A stretch of DNA of 36,392 bases from Gemmataceae bacterium (lineage in GTDB: Bacteria; Planctomycetota; Planctomycetia; Gemmatales; Gemmataceae), in the NCBI GenBank assembly GCA_020847555.1, contig JADLBT010000139.1:1-36392 (forward strand). Direction: 5' to 3'. Made by a program: the position numbers and the translations under genes. A model generated the notes under the pieces. It worked only from the letters and a program-made list of their open reading frames with translations, did not search any database and was not told the DNA's origin. Positions 1-8,396 of the stretch are shown piece by piece. Within the stretch, counting starts at the first letter, position 1. Every line of letters starts with the position of its first letter.

Positions 1-99
1 GAGGGGGTGTACGAGCTGATCGCCCTACCGTTGCGGCTGGTCGGCTTCGACGCGAGCCCGGTGCGCGCAATACTGCGGGCGCCAGGCGGGAGAACCTGA
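1..99 (+). CDS. C-terminal end of a probable cyclase-family (kynurenine formamidase-like) enzyme
   Basis: The first frame is open from the window edge to a TGA at 97-99 and encodes the last 32 residues of a protein whose start lies outside. The segment ELIALPLRL followed by DASPVRAIL matches what I recall of the end of the cyclase family (PF04199), where a strand of the type ALPLKI is followed by GSPVRA. In that family the reaction is hydrolysis of an amide or cyclic ester, as in N-formylkynurenine breakdown, but the metal-binding histidines would lie upstream and cannot be seen. The family assignment rests on about twenty residues and is tentative. That this is a coding tail is more secure. 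Confidence 0.45.
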   Translation, partial: EGVYELIALPLRLVGFDASPVRAILRAPGGRT

Positions 100-126
100 G
101 GCAGGGACAGGGCGCCTGGTGTACCA

Positions 127-184
127 GGGGTTTTCGTAAAGCCCACGGGGCGGCGGCCCGCGGGCGAAGTGCTGGAGACTGCGC
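127..184 (+). repeat. Half copy of the CCCACGGG palindrome family
   Basis: The sequence runs GGGGTTTTCG, an AAAGCCCACGGG arm, CGGCGGCCCGCGGGC, then the conserved centre AAGTGCTGGAGACT. It aligns almost base for base with the left half and centre of the complete element at 8218-8302, including the GGGGTTTTCG lead-in, but the right arm is missing. It lies between the end of the first gene and the kinase at 317. Confidence 0.7.
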
Positions 185-239
185 CGGCGAATGCTGGCCT
201 TTTTCCGCGCACCCGCCGGGGCGAAATACCGTCGCTCGA

Positions 240-267
240 TTGACACCCGCCACACCCCAGGTAGACT
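240..267 (+). promoter_or_regulatory. Candidate sigma70-type promoter for the dCache kinase
   Basis: TTGACA at 240-245 is a perfect -35 hexamer. After a 16-base gap comes TAGACT at 262-267 (four of six matches to TATAAT). Transcription would begin near 274, giving a leader of about 43 bases to the ATG at 317. A second AT-rich hexamer, TAAACT, follows at 269-274. This is a motif match only. Confidence 0.45.
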
Positions 268-316
268 GTAAACTACTCCTGAATCGCACGCGCTTCCCAG
301 GATCGGCCGCGGTGAG

Positions 317-2509
317 ATGATGCCGGAGCACGGAGACGACAGGACCGAGCTGGAGCCCGAGGGCACGGCGCCCGCTCCCGGGGCTGACGTGTCCGCCGAG
401 GAGCCCACGGAGTTCACTCCCGACCCGCGCCAGGCCGCGCCCGCCACGCCTTCCCCGACCGCGGACCAAACCCCCGCGCCCCAGAACCCAGCGATCGGTT
501 CGGATCCCGACCGGACGGAGGCCACTCCGGTCCATGTCCCGGCCCGCCCTTGCCTCCCCCGCACCGTCCACCAGCAGACCGAGGAAGGGACCGAGAAGCA
601 AACCACCGTCCCCCCGTCCGGGAACCGTCCGGCCCCGGGTCGGGTCGTGGCCGGATACAGGCTCCTGGAACTCCTCGGCGCGGGCACCTACGGCGAGGTC
701 TGGCTGGCCGAGGAGGAGCGCACCGGCATCCGCGTCGCCATCAAGTTCCTGGCCCACGACACCGGACTGGAGTGGCAGCTCATCCAGGCCGAGGTGAAGC
801 AACTCGCCCTGCTCCACGCCGACCCGGGCATCGTTCAGCTGCTCGACGTCGAACTCGAGGCGGACCCGCCGTACTACGTCATGGCCTACGCCGAGCGCGG
901 CTCCCTCGCCCGACGGCTGGAGCAGGGTCCGCTCCTGCTGCCCGAGGCGCTGGAGATCTTCCGCCAGCTCGCCGAGGCGCTGGCCTACGTCCACGCCAAG
1001 GGGGTGCGCCACTGCGACCTCAAGCCGGGCAACATCCTCCTCAACGCCCGCAACCGCGTCCTGGTCGCCGACTTCGGCCAGGCCCACCTGTCGGACGAAA
1101 CCGCCCCCACCCTGGGGACATTCTTCTACATGGCTCCGGAGCAGGCCGACCTGGCCCGCCAGATCCCCGACACGCGCTGGGACGTGTACGGCCTGGGGGC
1201 GATCTTCCACGCCATGCTCGCCGGCCACCCGCCGCGCGAGGGGCCGAACGCCCGGGCCGAACTCGGCGGGACGGCCGACCTGGGCGAACGCCTGCGCCGC
1301 TACCGCACGTTGGTCGAGCAGGCGCCGCGGCCGAACGGACACCGCCGCGTTCACGGCATGGACCGGCGCCTCGCCGAGATCATCGACCGCTGCCTGGAGA
1401 TACACCCGGACCGGCGGTTGCACGACGCGGGCGCCGTCCTGCAGGCGCTGGCCCGCCGCGAGCGCCAGCGCCGCCAGCGCCCCATCCTGGTCTTCGGATT
1501 CGTCGCCCAGGTGCTGCTGTTCCTCGTCATGGGCGGCAGCGCCGCCTGGGCCGCCCGGAACGCGGTGGCGCAGTCGGAGGCGGCCCTGATCGAACAACTT
1601 CTGGAGAGCGACCGGGCCGCCGCCGCGCTCGTCGCCAACGGGGTGCAGGAGCAACTCCTGGCCCGGCAGAAACTGCTCGCCCGCTGCGCCGCCGACCCCG
1701 CCCTGCGCGCCGCCGTCAAGGCTGGCGACGAGAAGCGCCTCCAGGCACTGCTGGAGCGGTTCAAGGAGTCCGATACCCTGGCCGTGCGCACCTGGGCGGT
1801 GGCCGACCGGCGCGGGCGGATCCGCGGCCTGCTGCTGGAGGGCAAGCCGTTCACCGACTTCGACCCGCAGGAACGCTTCGCCTGGCGCGACTGGTTTAGC
1901 GGGACGGGCGACCACCCGAACGCCCGGGGCGGCGCGTTCGAGCCGATCGCGAACCTCCACGTCTCACAGCCGTACATTCGCAAGTTCACCCGCGCCTTCG
2001 CCGTCGGCCTGTCGGCCCCGGTCCGCGATCCGGCGGACCAGGGGAAGGTCATCGGCGTGCTGTACACCCCGGTCGCGCTCGACGACGTTCAGCGCTGGCT
2101 CGACCCGGTGAAGATCCGGGGCGGGTTCGCGGTGCTGGTGGATCGGGCCGGCCACTGCCTGCGCCACCGCGAGCAGAGCCTCATTCAGCCGCGGCCGGGC
2201 GCGAACCCGCCGAAGTGGGACTCGCCGACCTTCCGCGCCGCGCTGGCGGCGGAGGGGAGCACGGCCGACCACGCCGACCCGGTCGATCGCCACGTGTACC
2301 TGGCCAGCTATGCGCCGCTGCCGCGGATCGGCTGGGGGGCGCTGGTGCAGCACGAACGCGCCACCGCCCTGGCGCCGGTCGAGGAGTTGCGGGCGCAGCT
2401 GGTGCGCGTTGGGGTTTACCTGCTGATCGGGGTGCCGCTGCTGGTGTCGGGGCTGTGGGGTTGGCTGGTCTGGACGCTGCGCCGCAAGGACCGGGTGGTG
2501 CAGGGGTGA
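317..2509 (+). CDS. Transmembrane Ser/Thr protein kinase with extracytoplasmic dCache sensor domain
   Basis: This 730-residue protein should phosphorylate Ser/Thr in response to an extracellular signal. Residues 1-110 are a Pro/Glu/Thr-rich, probably disordered tail. The kinase domain follows: glycine loop GAGTYGEV from about 121, ATP-anchoring Lys143, catalytic loop HCDLKPGN with Asp234 (Cys in place of the usual Arg of HRD), DFG Asp252 and an APE motif. A membrane segment lies at about 389-413. Residues 414-697 resemble a double Cache sensor, with the typical helix and the pattern RDWF...YIRKF...SAPVRD...GKVIGVLYTPV. A second membrane segment spans about 698-721 and a short basic tail follows. 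The kinase is therefore cytoplasmic and the sensor periplasmic. The ligand is unknown; dCache domains often bind amino acids or other small metabolites. Two ATGs are adjacent (317 and 320), preceded by a weak GGTGAG. The gene converges on the argG-like gene with only 20 bases between stops. Confidence 0.9.
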   Translation: MMPEHGDDRTELEPEGTAPAPGADVSAEEPTEFTPDPRQAAPATPSPTADQTPAPQNPAIGSDPDRTEATPVHVPARPCLPRTVHQQTEEGTEKQTTVPPSGNRPAPGRVVAGYRLLELLGAGTYGEVWLAEEERTGIRVAIKFLAHDTGLEWQLIQAEVKQLALLHADPGIVQLLDVELEADPPYYVMAYAERGSLARRLEQGPLLLPEALEIFRQLAEALAYVHAKGVRHCDLKPGNILLNARNRVLVADFGQAHLSDETAPTLGTFFYMAPEQADLARQIPDTRWDVYGLGAIFHAMLAGHPPREGPNARAELGGTADLGERLRRYRTLVEQAPRPNGHRRVHGMDRRLAEIIDRCLEIHPDRRLHDAGAVLQALARRERQRRQRPILVFGFVAQVLLFLVMGGSAAWAARNAVAQSEAALIEQLLESDRAAAALVANGVQEQLLARQKLLARCAADPALRAAVKAGDEKRLQALLERFKESDTLAVRTWAVADRRGRIRGLLLEGKPFTDFDPQERFAWRDWFSGTGDHPNARGGAFEPIANLHVSQPYIRKFTRAFAVGLSAPVRDPADQGKVIGVLYTPVALDDVQRWLDPVKIRGGFAVLVDRAGHCLRHREQSLIQPRPGANPPKWDSPTFRAALAAEGSTADHADPVDRHVYLASYAPLPRIGWGALVQHERATALAPVEELRAQLVRVGVYLLIGVPLLVSGLWGWLVWTLRRKDRVVQG

Positions 2510-2529
2510 GAGGCAGGAACGGCCGCGGG

Positions 2530-3753
2530 TCAGGGCGCCGCCCAGCCGCCGGCCGGCTCGGCGGGCGGCTGCTGGCGGGCGGCGAGGCGGGCCGGCAGGG
2601 TCCACAAGGACGTGAACCCCTGCACCCACTGGCTATCGAACAGATCGAGGTTCGACTGGTTGGCCAGCCGGCTGTCGTACAGCGTGTGCGGGCTGCGGCG
2701 CCCAAGAACCGCGACCGACCCCTTGTAGAGCTTCAGCCGCACCTCGCCGGTCACGTAGCGCTGCGTCTCCTGAAAGAACCCCTGCAGGGCGCGGCGCAGG
2801 TCGTGGAACCACATCCCCATGTAGACCAGCTCGCCGTAGCGCCGGCCGATCACCTCGCGCAGCTGGGTCATCTCGCGGCTGTGGACGAGGGTTTGCAGGT
2901 CGCGGTGCGCGGCGAGCAGGATGGTCGGAGTCGGCGCCTCGTAGAGTTCGCGGCTCTTGATGCCGAACAGCCGGTCCTCGATGACGTCGCTGCGGCCGAC
3001 GCCGTACTCAGCCCCCCGCCGGTTGAGCTGGCGCACCAGCTGCAACGGCGGCAGGGCGGTGCCGTTCAGGCTCGACGGGATGCCAGCCTCGAACCCGACC
3101 GTCAGCACCGCCGGCTCGTCCGGGGCCTGCTCGGGGGCACGGGTGAGGGTGAAGATGTCCGCCGGCGGGTCAGCCCAGGCGTCGCCCAGGTCGTTCAGGT
3201 ACAGGCTCACGCCCCACAGGTTGCGGTCCGCCGTCACCCCGCCGGGTTGCGGTTCCTCGATCGGCAGGCCGCGCTTGCGGGCGTAGTCGAGCTTGGCCTG
3301 GAGGGTCGTGAGGTTCCACTGCCGGACCGGGGTGAGGACTTCTAGTTGCGGATCCTGGGCGGCAATCGCCGTCTCCATGCGCACCTGGTCGTTGCCCTTG
3401 CTGGCCGCGCTGTGGGCGACCGACGGGATGCCCTCCTCGCGGGCAGTGCGGACGAGTTCCTGGGCGATCAGGTAACGGGCCAGAGCCGATCCGAGGAAAC
3501 AGCTCGACTGGTAGATGGCGTCAGCCTGGAGAACGGGGAAGGCGAAGTCACGCAGGTACGCCTCGCGGCCGTCGATTACCTGGGCAGCAGTCGCCCCCAG
3601 TTCCAGCGCCAACTCCCCGAGCGCTTCGAGGTAGATCTCCTGCCCGAGGTTGATGGACAGGGTGAGAACCTGATAGCCCCGCTCGTGGACCAGCCAGTGC
3701 AGGGCGAGGCGCGACTCGAGGTCGCCGTTGAACGCGAGGATGGTGCGCCGCAC
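2530..3753 (-). CDS. argG: Argininosuccinate synthase homologue with altered ATP-binding loop
   Basis: The 407-residue protein is collinear with argininosuccinate synthase, which joins citrulline and aspartate using ATP in arginine synthesis. Substrate-pocket features are present: Tyr81, SKGNDQVRME with Asn121, Asp122 and Arg125, the segment IEDRLFGIKSRELYEAP, and the late LYKGSVAVLGRRSPHTLYD block. The N-terminal N-type ATP pyrophosphatase loop, normally SGGxDTS, reads NGDLES (residues 9-14), losing both the Ser and one Gly. Other conserved positions also drift: the usual YEDRYLLGTSLARP is YQSSCFLGSALARY, and HGATGKGNDQ is HSAASKGNDQ. The start is GTG, after the Shine-Dalgarno-like GGAAAGGA. 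Catalytic competence is doubtful; it may be a divergent true ArgG or a paralogue with another role. No other arginine gene is near. Confidence 0.75.
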   Translation of the reverse strand: MRRTILAFNGDLESRLALHWLVHERGYQVLTLSINLGQEIYLEALGELALELGATAAQVIDGREAYLRDFAFPVLQADAIYQSSCFLGSALARYLIAQELVRTAREEGIPSVAHSAASKGNDQVRMETAIAAQDPQLEVLTPVRQWNLTTLQAKLDYARKRGLPIEEPQPGGVTADRNLWGVSLYLNDLGDAWADPPADIFTLTRAPEQAPDEPAVLTVGFEAGIPSSLNGTALPPLQLVRQLNRRGAEYGVGRSDVIEDRLFGIKSRELYEAPTPTILLAAHRDLQTLVHSREMTQLREVIGRRYGELVYMGMWFHDLRRALQGFFQETQRYVTGEVRLKLYKGSVAVLGRRSPHTLYDSRLANQSNLDLFDSQWVQGFTSLWTLPARLAARQQPPAEPAGGWAAP

Positions 3754-3851
3754 AGAAATCCTTTCCGACTGGGTGCCGCAGGACTCAGCCCCCCCAACAA
3801 AACAGCCCTGACGGCGTCAACCGGCTGTGGTTGGTTCGCCAGTCCTTATCG

Positions 3852-3888
3852 GCTCTGCTCCCCTCTCCAGGGGAGAGGAGAGCAGAGC
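3852..3888 (-). terminator. Hairpin after the superoxide dismutase gene
   Basis: GCTCTGCTCCCCTCTCC at 3852-3868 pairs with GGAGAGGAGAGCAGAGC at 3872-3888 with one mismatch. The hairpin lies 20 bases beyond the sodA stop and before the argG-like start. There is no clear T tract, so termination is inferred from position and stem strength. The pyrimidine-rich arm resembles the hairpins at 12184 and 16095. Confidence 0.5.
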
Positions 3889-3907
3889 GCCCGATCGGAC
3901 CGAGCGG

Positions 3908-4528
3908 CTACAGGTTGCCCGCCTTCGCCTGGCTGTAGCGCTGGCCGACGGCGTTCCAGTTGACCGTGTTCCACCAGGCGTCGAGATAGTCGCCACGCTT
4001 GTTCTGGTACTTCAGGTAGTAAGCGTGCTCCCACACGTCCACGCCGAGGAGCGGCACCTGACCGTTCAGATACGGGCTGTCCTGGTTGAGCGTGCTGACG
4101 ACCTGGAGCTTACCGCCCGCGAGGACGAGCCACGCCCACCCGCTGCCGAACCGGCCGAGGCCGGCCTGCTTGACCTGGGCCTGGAAGGCGGCGAAGTCGT
4201 TGAACGTCTTGCTGATCTCGTCCGCGAGCGGGCCGGTCGGCTTGCCGCCGCCGCCGGGACCCATGATCTCCCAGAACATCGTGTGGTTGGCGTGCCCACC
4301 CCCGTTGTTGATTACCGCCTGGCGGATGTTATCCGGCACCTGCTTGATGTCGCGCAGGAGCTGCTCGATCGCCTTGCTCTGCAAGGCCGCCTGTCCCTCC
4401 AGCGCCTTGTTGAGGTTGTCCACGTAAGCCTTGTGGTGGCGATCGTGGTGGATCTCCATCGTCAGCGCGTCGATACTGGGCTCCAGGGCGTTGGTCGGGT
4501 ACGGTAGGGCCGGCAGGGTGAAAGCCAT
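3908..4528 (-). CDS. sodA: Superoxide dismutase, manganese type
   Basis: The 206-residue cytoplasmic enzyme converts superoxide to oxygen and hydrogen peroxide. The metal ligands of the Fe/Mn family are all in place: His27 (MEIHHDRHH), His82 (GGGHANHTMFW), Asp164 and His168 (GVDVWEHAYYLKYQN). Gln149 in NQDSP and the GGG before His79 are features of Mn rather than Fe enzymes, so I favour manganese, although metal use cannot be proved from sequence. Length is normal. The start is ATG at 4528, supported by a strong AGGGAGGA seven bases upstream; the frame stays open further upstream, but that extension is antisense-like and runs through the neighbouring gene. The next gene upstream, the SDR gene, is on the same strand 116 bases away. 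Confidence 0.95.
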   Translation of the reverse strand: MAFTLPALPYPTNALEPSIDALTMEIHHDRHHKAYVDNLNKALEGQAALQSKAIEQLLRDIKQVPDNIRQAVINNGGGHANHTMFWEIMGPGGGGKPTGPLADEISKTFNDFAAFQAQVKQAGLGRFGSGWAWLVLAGGKLQVVSTLNQDSPYLNGQVPLLGVDVWEHAYYLKYQNKRGDYLDAWWNTVNWNAVGQRYSQAKAGNL

Positions 4529-4644
4529 GATGTCCTCCCTTGGAACAGGAACAGATCCACTGTTTGCATCCGAGAGTTCGACAGGCTGGGGGGGCAAAGT
4601 TATGGTATCCGACCCGAGGCGCAAGGCAACCGCGCCCGGGGCGA

Positions 4645-5412
4645 TCACGGGAAGCGCCGGATGTGGTAGCCGCCGTCGATGTTGATCACCTCGCCGGTGC
4701 TGAACGGGAGGGCGCCGGCCACCAGCGTCGCCACCGCTCCGCCGACGTCCGCCGGCGTGCCCCACCGGCGGATTGGCGTGAGTCCGTCCGCGATTAGCTG
4801 CGTGTAGCGCTCGTGCCCGCCGCTGGTCATGTCCGTCTCGATGATGCCCGGCCGGACCTCGTAAACGCGGATGTCGTGCTCGGCCAGCCGGGCCGCGAAC
4901 AGCTGCGTCGCCGTCGCGAGCCCCGTCTTCGAGATGCAGTAGTCGCCTCGATTCAGCGACAGCGCGTATGCCGACACGCTCGTCACGTTCACCACCGCCG
5001 GCCGGTCCAGCCGGTCGCGGCGGGCGACCATCTCCCGGGCAACCCGCTGGGTGAGGAAGTACGGTCCCTTCAGGTTGATCGCCAGCACCCGGTCCCAGCT
5101 CTCCTCGGTCGCCTCCATGAGATCCCTGCGGCCGACGGAGGTGATGCCGGCGTTGTTCACCAGCACGTCGATGCGACCCCAGCGCGCCAGCACCTCGTCC
5201 ACCAGGCGCTCGCGGTCGGCGGTGACGCCCACGTCCGCCCGGCACAGGGCCGTCGTGGCGGCGCCGAGCAGCGCCTGCGTTTCGCGCGCCGCCGCCTCGT
5301 TGCCGGCGAAGTTGATCGCCACCGCGTAGCCGCGCTGCGCCAGCTCCAGGCAGATGCCGCGGCCGATCCCGCGACTGCCCCCGGTCACCAGGGCCACCGG
5401 CTGTGCGTGCAT
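4645..5412 (-). CDS. Short-chain dehydrogenase/reductase, FabG-like
   Basis: This 255-residue protein is a classical SDR oxidoreductase. The Rossmann nucleotide loop TGGSRGIG is at 10-17, NNAG at 86-89 and catalytic Asn113 in AINLKGPY. Ser145 in VTSVSA and Tyr158-x-x-x-Lys162 (YCISK) complete the tetrad. An Asn34 after the second strand (AVAINFAGN) and the absence of an acidic residue there suggest NADP(H), by analogy with FabG-type 3-ketoacyl-ACP reductases. The substrate is not determined; with no fatty-acid genes nearby I leave the symbol blank. ATG at 5412 is chosen because GAGGAG lies about nine bases upstream; a GTG two codons earlier would sit too close to it. It is divergent from the ATPase gene at 5618. 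Confidence 0.88.
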   Translation of the reverse strand: MHAQPVALVTGGSRGIGRGICLELAQRGYAVAINFAGNEAAARETQALLGAATTALCRADVGVTADRERLVDEVLARWGRIDVLVNNAGITSVGRRDLMEATEESWDRVLAINLKGPYFLTQRVAREMVARRDRLDRPAVVNVTSVSAYALSLNRGDYCISKTGLATATQLFAARLAEHDIRVYEVRPGIIETDMTSGGHERYTQLIADGLTPIRRWGTPADVGGAVATLVAGALPFSTGEVINIDGGYHIRRFP

Positions 5413-5549
5413 GGTCACGATCTCCTCTGATTCCTGGTCCGCGGGAAGGGGGTGCGGGGAGAAGACCGGGCACCCTCCCCCGGACCGTGTATTAGGGCAG
5501 CCGGCTCTGGCCCTCGCCTACGCTTCGGGCTCGGACGGGCGCGCGGCCT

Positions 5550-5577
5550 TTGCAAACCCGCGACGGGCGTTGATAAT
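5550..5577 (+). promoter_or_regulatory. Candidate sigma70-type promoter of the HerA-like ATPase
   Basis: TTGCAA (5550-5555), 16-base gap, GATAAT (5572-5577). A start near 5584 would leave about 34 bases to the GTG start at 5618, with AGGAGAA in between. The same GATAAT hexamer is found upstream of several other genes in the window. Confidence 0.45.
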
Positions 5578-5617
5578 ACTACCCGACGCCTCGACCCCCG
5601 GTCAGGAGAAGTCTACC

Positions 5618-8179
5618 GTGGCAGACACCCCGAGCACACCGCCCACGCCGGAAAACCTGTCGCCGGCGCCCGCCGCGCCGCCGTCCGCAACCGGCCCCGG
5701 GGGACAGGACATCGAGCTGCCGGCGTGCTTCTACCTCGGCCGCGAGTACGACCTGGCGGCGAAGCAGGTTCTCGACCGGCCGGTCATGTACGACGCTCGC
5801 GACCTGACGACGCATGGCGTCGTCGTCGGCATGACAGGATCCGGCAAGACCGGGCTGTGTATCAGCCTCCTCGAAGAAGCCGCCATCGACGGCATCCCGT
5901 GCATCATCATCGACCCGAAGGGGGATCTGGCGAACCTCCTGCTGCAGTTCCCGGACCTCGACCCGGCCGACTTCCGCAAGTGGGCGAACGAGGACGACGC
6001 CCGCCAGAAGGGCCTGTCGGCGGACGAGCACGCCGCCCAGCTTGCGGAGCGGTGGCGGAAGGGGCTGCTCGACTCCGGCCAGACGCCGGACCGCATTCGG
6101 CGCCTGCGGGAGTCCGGGGAGTGGCGGGTATACACGCCCGGAAGCGAGGCCGGGCTGCCGCTGTCGGTCCTGCAAACGTTCGCCGCCCCGAAGGGGAAGG
6201 TGCCGCGTGAGGCCCTCAACCAGAAGATCGACGCGACGACGACCGCCCTCCTCGGGCTGACCGGGACGGCCGCTGATCCGGTCCAGTCGCGCGAGCACAT
6301 CCTCATCGCCCAGCTCTTGCTGAACGCCTGGACGAAGGGCCAGGATCTCGACCTGCACGCCCTGATTACCCAGATCCAGGTGCCGCCGCTGGCGAAGATC
6401 GGGGCGTTCGACATGGAGACGTTCTACCCGGAGAAGGACCGCCTCAAGCTGGCGGTGGCGCTGAACAACATCCTGGCCGCCCCAAGCTTCTCGACGTGGA
6501 TCCACGGCGACCCGCTCGACCTGGCCCAGCTGCTGTACGGCGGTCCGAAGCCGCGCCACCTGATCTTCTACGTCGCCCACCTGGACGACGCCCAGCGGAT
6601 GTTCTTCATCACTCTGCTGCTGGAAGAAGTCCTCAGCTGGACCCGCAAGCAGACCGGGACGACATCGCTGCGGGCGATCCTGTACTTCGACGAGGTGTTC
6701 GGCTACCTGCCGCCGCACCCGGCCAACCCGCCGACCAAGGTGCCGCTCATGACGCTGATGAAGCAGGCCCGGGCCTTCGGCGTCGGGGTGCTGCTGGCGA
6801 CGCAGAACCCGGTCGATCTGGATTACAAGGCGCTGAGCAACGCCGGGACGTGGTTCGTCGGCAAGCTCCAGACGGAACGGGACAAGGCCCGGCTGGTCGA
6901 GGGGCTGGAGGGAGTGGCGGCGGAGCGCGGGTCGCTCGGCAACCGGGCGTACCTGGAGACAGTCATCTCAGCCCTCGGCAACCGCGTCTTCCTGCTGCAC
7001 AACGTCCACAAGGGCAAGCCGCTGCTGTTCCAGAGCCGGCACGTCCTGTCGTTCCTGCGCGGGCCGATGACGCGCGACCAGATCACCCAGCTGATGGATC
7101 CGGTGCGAGAGAATGCGGTTTCTTCCCCGGCGGCCGCGCCGGCCGAGGCATCGGCCGTCGCCGCCATCCTGCTGTGCCGGCACTGCCACGCCGAGTTGCC
7201 CGCCGGCGCGGCCGCCTGCCCGAAGTGCGGGCAGTTCCTCGCCGCTCCGGCGGCCCGGACCCAGGACGAGGCGTTCAAGCAGCAACTCCAGCGCAACGCC
7301 GCCCCCTCGCCCATCCCAGTGGTCGTGGTCGCCACGCCCGATCAAAAGCCGCCACAACTCCCGGCAGACGTGACGCAGCTGTACCTGCCGCTGAGCAGTC
7401 CGGCGCGACCGGCCGGGACCGTCACGCTGGTGTACCAGCCGCGCGTGCTGGGGGTCGCGGATGTGTCGTTCCTGGACCGCAAGCGCGGCGTCGCGCACCG
7501 CCGGACGTACCGCCTGCTCGCGCTGCCGCCCGACAACGGAGGGGCGGTCGCCTGGCACACGGCCGAACACGTCGTCGCCGATCCTGCCGCGTCGCCCGAG
7601 TCCGGGGCGCGCTGGACCGCCCCGCCGGAGTCGCTCAGCACCGGCAAGAAGGTCAAGGCGCTGGAGAAAGCACTCGCCGACTACCTGTACGGCGAGGCAC
7701 GGCTGGCGCTAAAGGAGAACACGAAGCTCAATCTGATCGGCCAGCCGGGGGAGGACGTGGTGGCGTTCCGTGCGCGCTGCCAGGCGGCCGCTCGGCAGGA
7801 GGCCGACAAGGTGGTTGCCGCCGAGCGCCTCAAGTACCAGCCGAAGTTCGACGCCATCGGAGCGAAGATGCCGGAGGGTGACGAGGAGGAGCAGGGTTCC
7901 CTTCTCGATCTCGTCAACCCGCTCCGGTGGCTTGGCTTCGGGGGGAAGAGAGCGGCCTCGCGCAGCCCGGGCAAGGCGGGCAAACTGGAGGCGGAGTGGC
8001 TGGGAAAGCGAGCGGTGATCTGCGAGAAGTGGCGCCAGATCGGCGACGAGTACGCCGACGTCCTGCTGACGCCGCGCCGCGCGGACGTGCAAGTGACGGC
8101 GTTCGGCCTCGCCTGGGTTCCGTTCTGGCAGGTCCAGACGCAGCCTGGCCGCGTGGACTGGCTCCCCGCATACCGATGA
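5618..8179 (+). CDS. HerA/DUF87-like ATPase with internal zinc ribbon
   Basis: The 853-residue protein belongs to the FtsK-HerA branch of P-loop ATPases. After a Pro/Ala-rich leader, the nucleotide-binding core has Walker A GMTGSGKT (71-78, Lys77), followed by IIIDPKGDLANLLLQF, a typical HerA/VirB4-like continuation. Walker B is ILYFDEVFG with Asp358 and Glu359, and LLATQNPVDLDYKALSN is the sensor-like motif. A four-cysteine zinc ribbon sits at Cys520, 523, 534 and 537. The region beyond (about 600-853) is charged and not recognised. Such ATPases move DNA or protein, but no nurA, conjugation or secretion gene is adjacent, so the role is open. The GTG start follows AGGAGAA at a good distance; the frame runs on upstream but without a better site. 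A large palindromic repeat follows the stop. Confidence 0.8.
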   Translation: MADTPSTPPTPENLSPAPAAPPSATGPGGQDIELPACFYLGREYDLAAKQVLDRPVMYDARDLTTHGVVVGMTGSGKTGLCISLLEEAAIDGIPCIIIDPKGDLANLLLQFPDLDPADFRKWANEDDARQKGLSADEHAAQLAERWRKGLLDSGQTPDRIRRLRESGEWRVYTPGSEAGLPLSVLQTFAAPKGKVPREALNQKIDATTTALLGLTGTAADPVQSREHILIAQLLLNAWTKGQDLDLHALITQIQVPPLAKIGAFDMETFYPEKDRLKLAVALNNILAAPSFSTWIHGDPLDLAQLLYGGPKPRHLIFYVAHLDDAQRMFFITLLLEEVLSWTRKQTGTTSLRAILYFDEVFGYLPPHPANPPTKVPLMTLMKQARAFGVGVLLATQNPVDLDYKALSNAGTWFVGKLQTERDKARLVEGLEGVAAERGSLGNRAYLETVISALGNRVFLLHNVHKGKPLLFQSRHVLSFLRGPMTRDQITQLMDPVRENAVSSPAAAPAEASAVAAILLCRHCHAELPAGAAACPKCGQFLAAPAARTQDEAFKQQLQRNAAPSPIPVVVVATPDQKPPQLPADVTQLYLPLSSPARPAGTVTLVYQPRVLGVADVSFLDRKRGVAHRRTYRLLALPPDNGGAVAWHTAEHVVADPAASPESGARWTAPPESLSTGKKVKALEKALADYLYGEARLALKENTKLNLIGQPGEDVVAFRARCQAAARQEADKVVAAERLKYQPKFDAIGAKMPEGDEEEQGSLLDLVNPLRWLGFGGKRAASRSPGKAGKLEAEWLGKRAVICEKWRQIGDEYADVLLTPRRADVQVTAFGLAWVPFWQVQTQPGRVDWLPAYR

Positions 8180-8227
8180 GACACGCACAGACAAGGACGC
8201 GGTGGGGATGGTCTGGAAGGGGTTTTC

Positions 8228-8302
8228 GGAAAGCCCACGGGTGGCGGCCCGTGGGGCAAGTGCCGGAGACTTCGCCCACGGGACGCCACCCGTGGGCTTT
8301 CC
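8228..8302. repeat. Complete CCCACGGG palindromic element
   Basis: Outer arms GGAAAGCCCACGGGTGGCG (8228-8246) and its exact reverse complement (8284-8302) give a perfect 19-bp inverted repeat. Each arm sits inside a smaller hairpin of CCCACGGG pairing with CCCGTGGG. The centre AAGTGCCGGAGACTT is shared with the half copy at 127-184 and, inverted and diverged, with 24395-24473. It lies between the HerA-like gene and the phosphoglycerate mutase gene and may also end transcription. Confidence 0.85.
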
Positions 8303-8396
8303 AAATCACGGCGCGAAAAGGGTCGCGCCGGTGGCCGGTCCCGCCGCGCGATGCGCCCCATACAATCTTCCCGGACGGCCTCAGGATCAGGAGCGG

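Noticed and set aside
3908..5473. An apparent fusion of superoxide dismutase to a longer N-terminal part
   Set aside because: The upstream part is an out-of-frame reading of the SDR gene; the SOD has its own ATG with a strong ribosome site at 4528.
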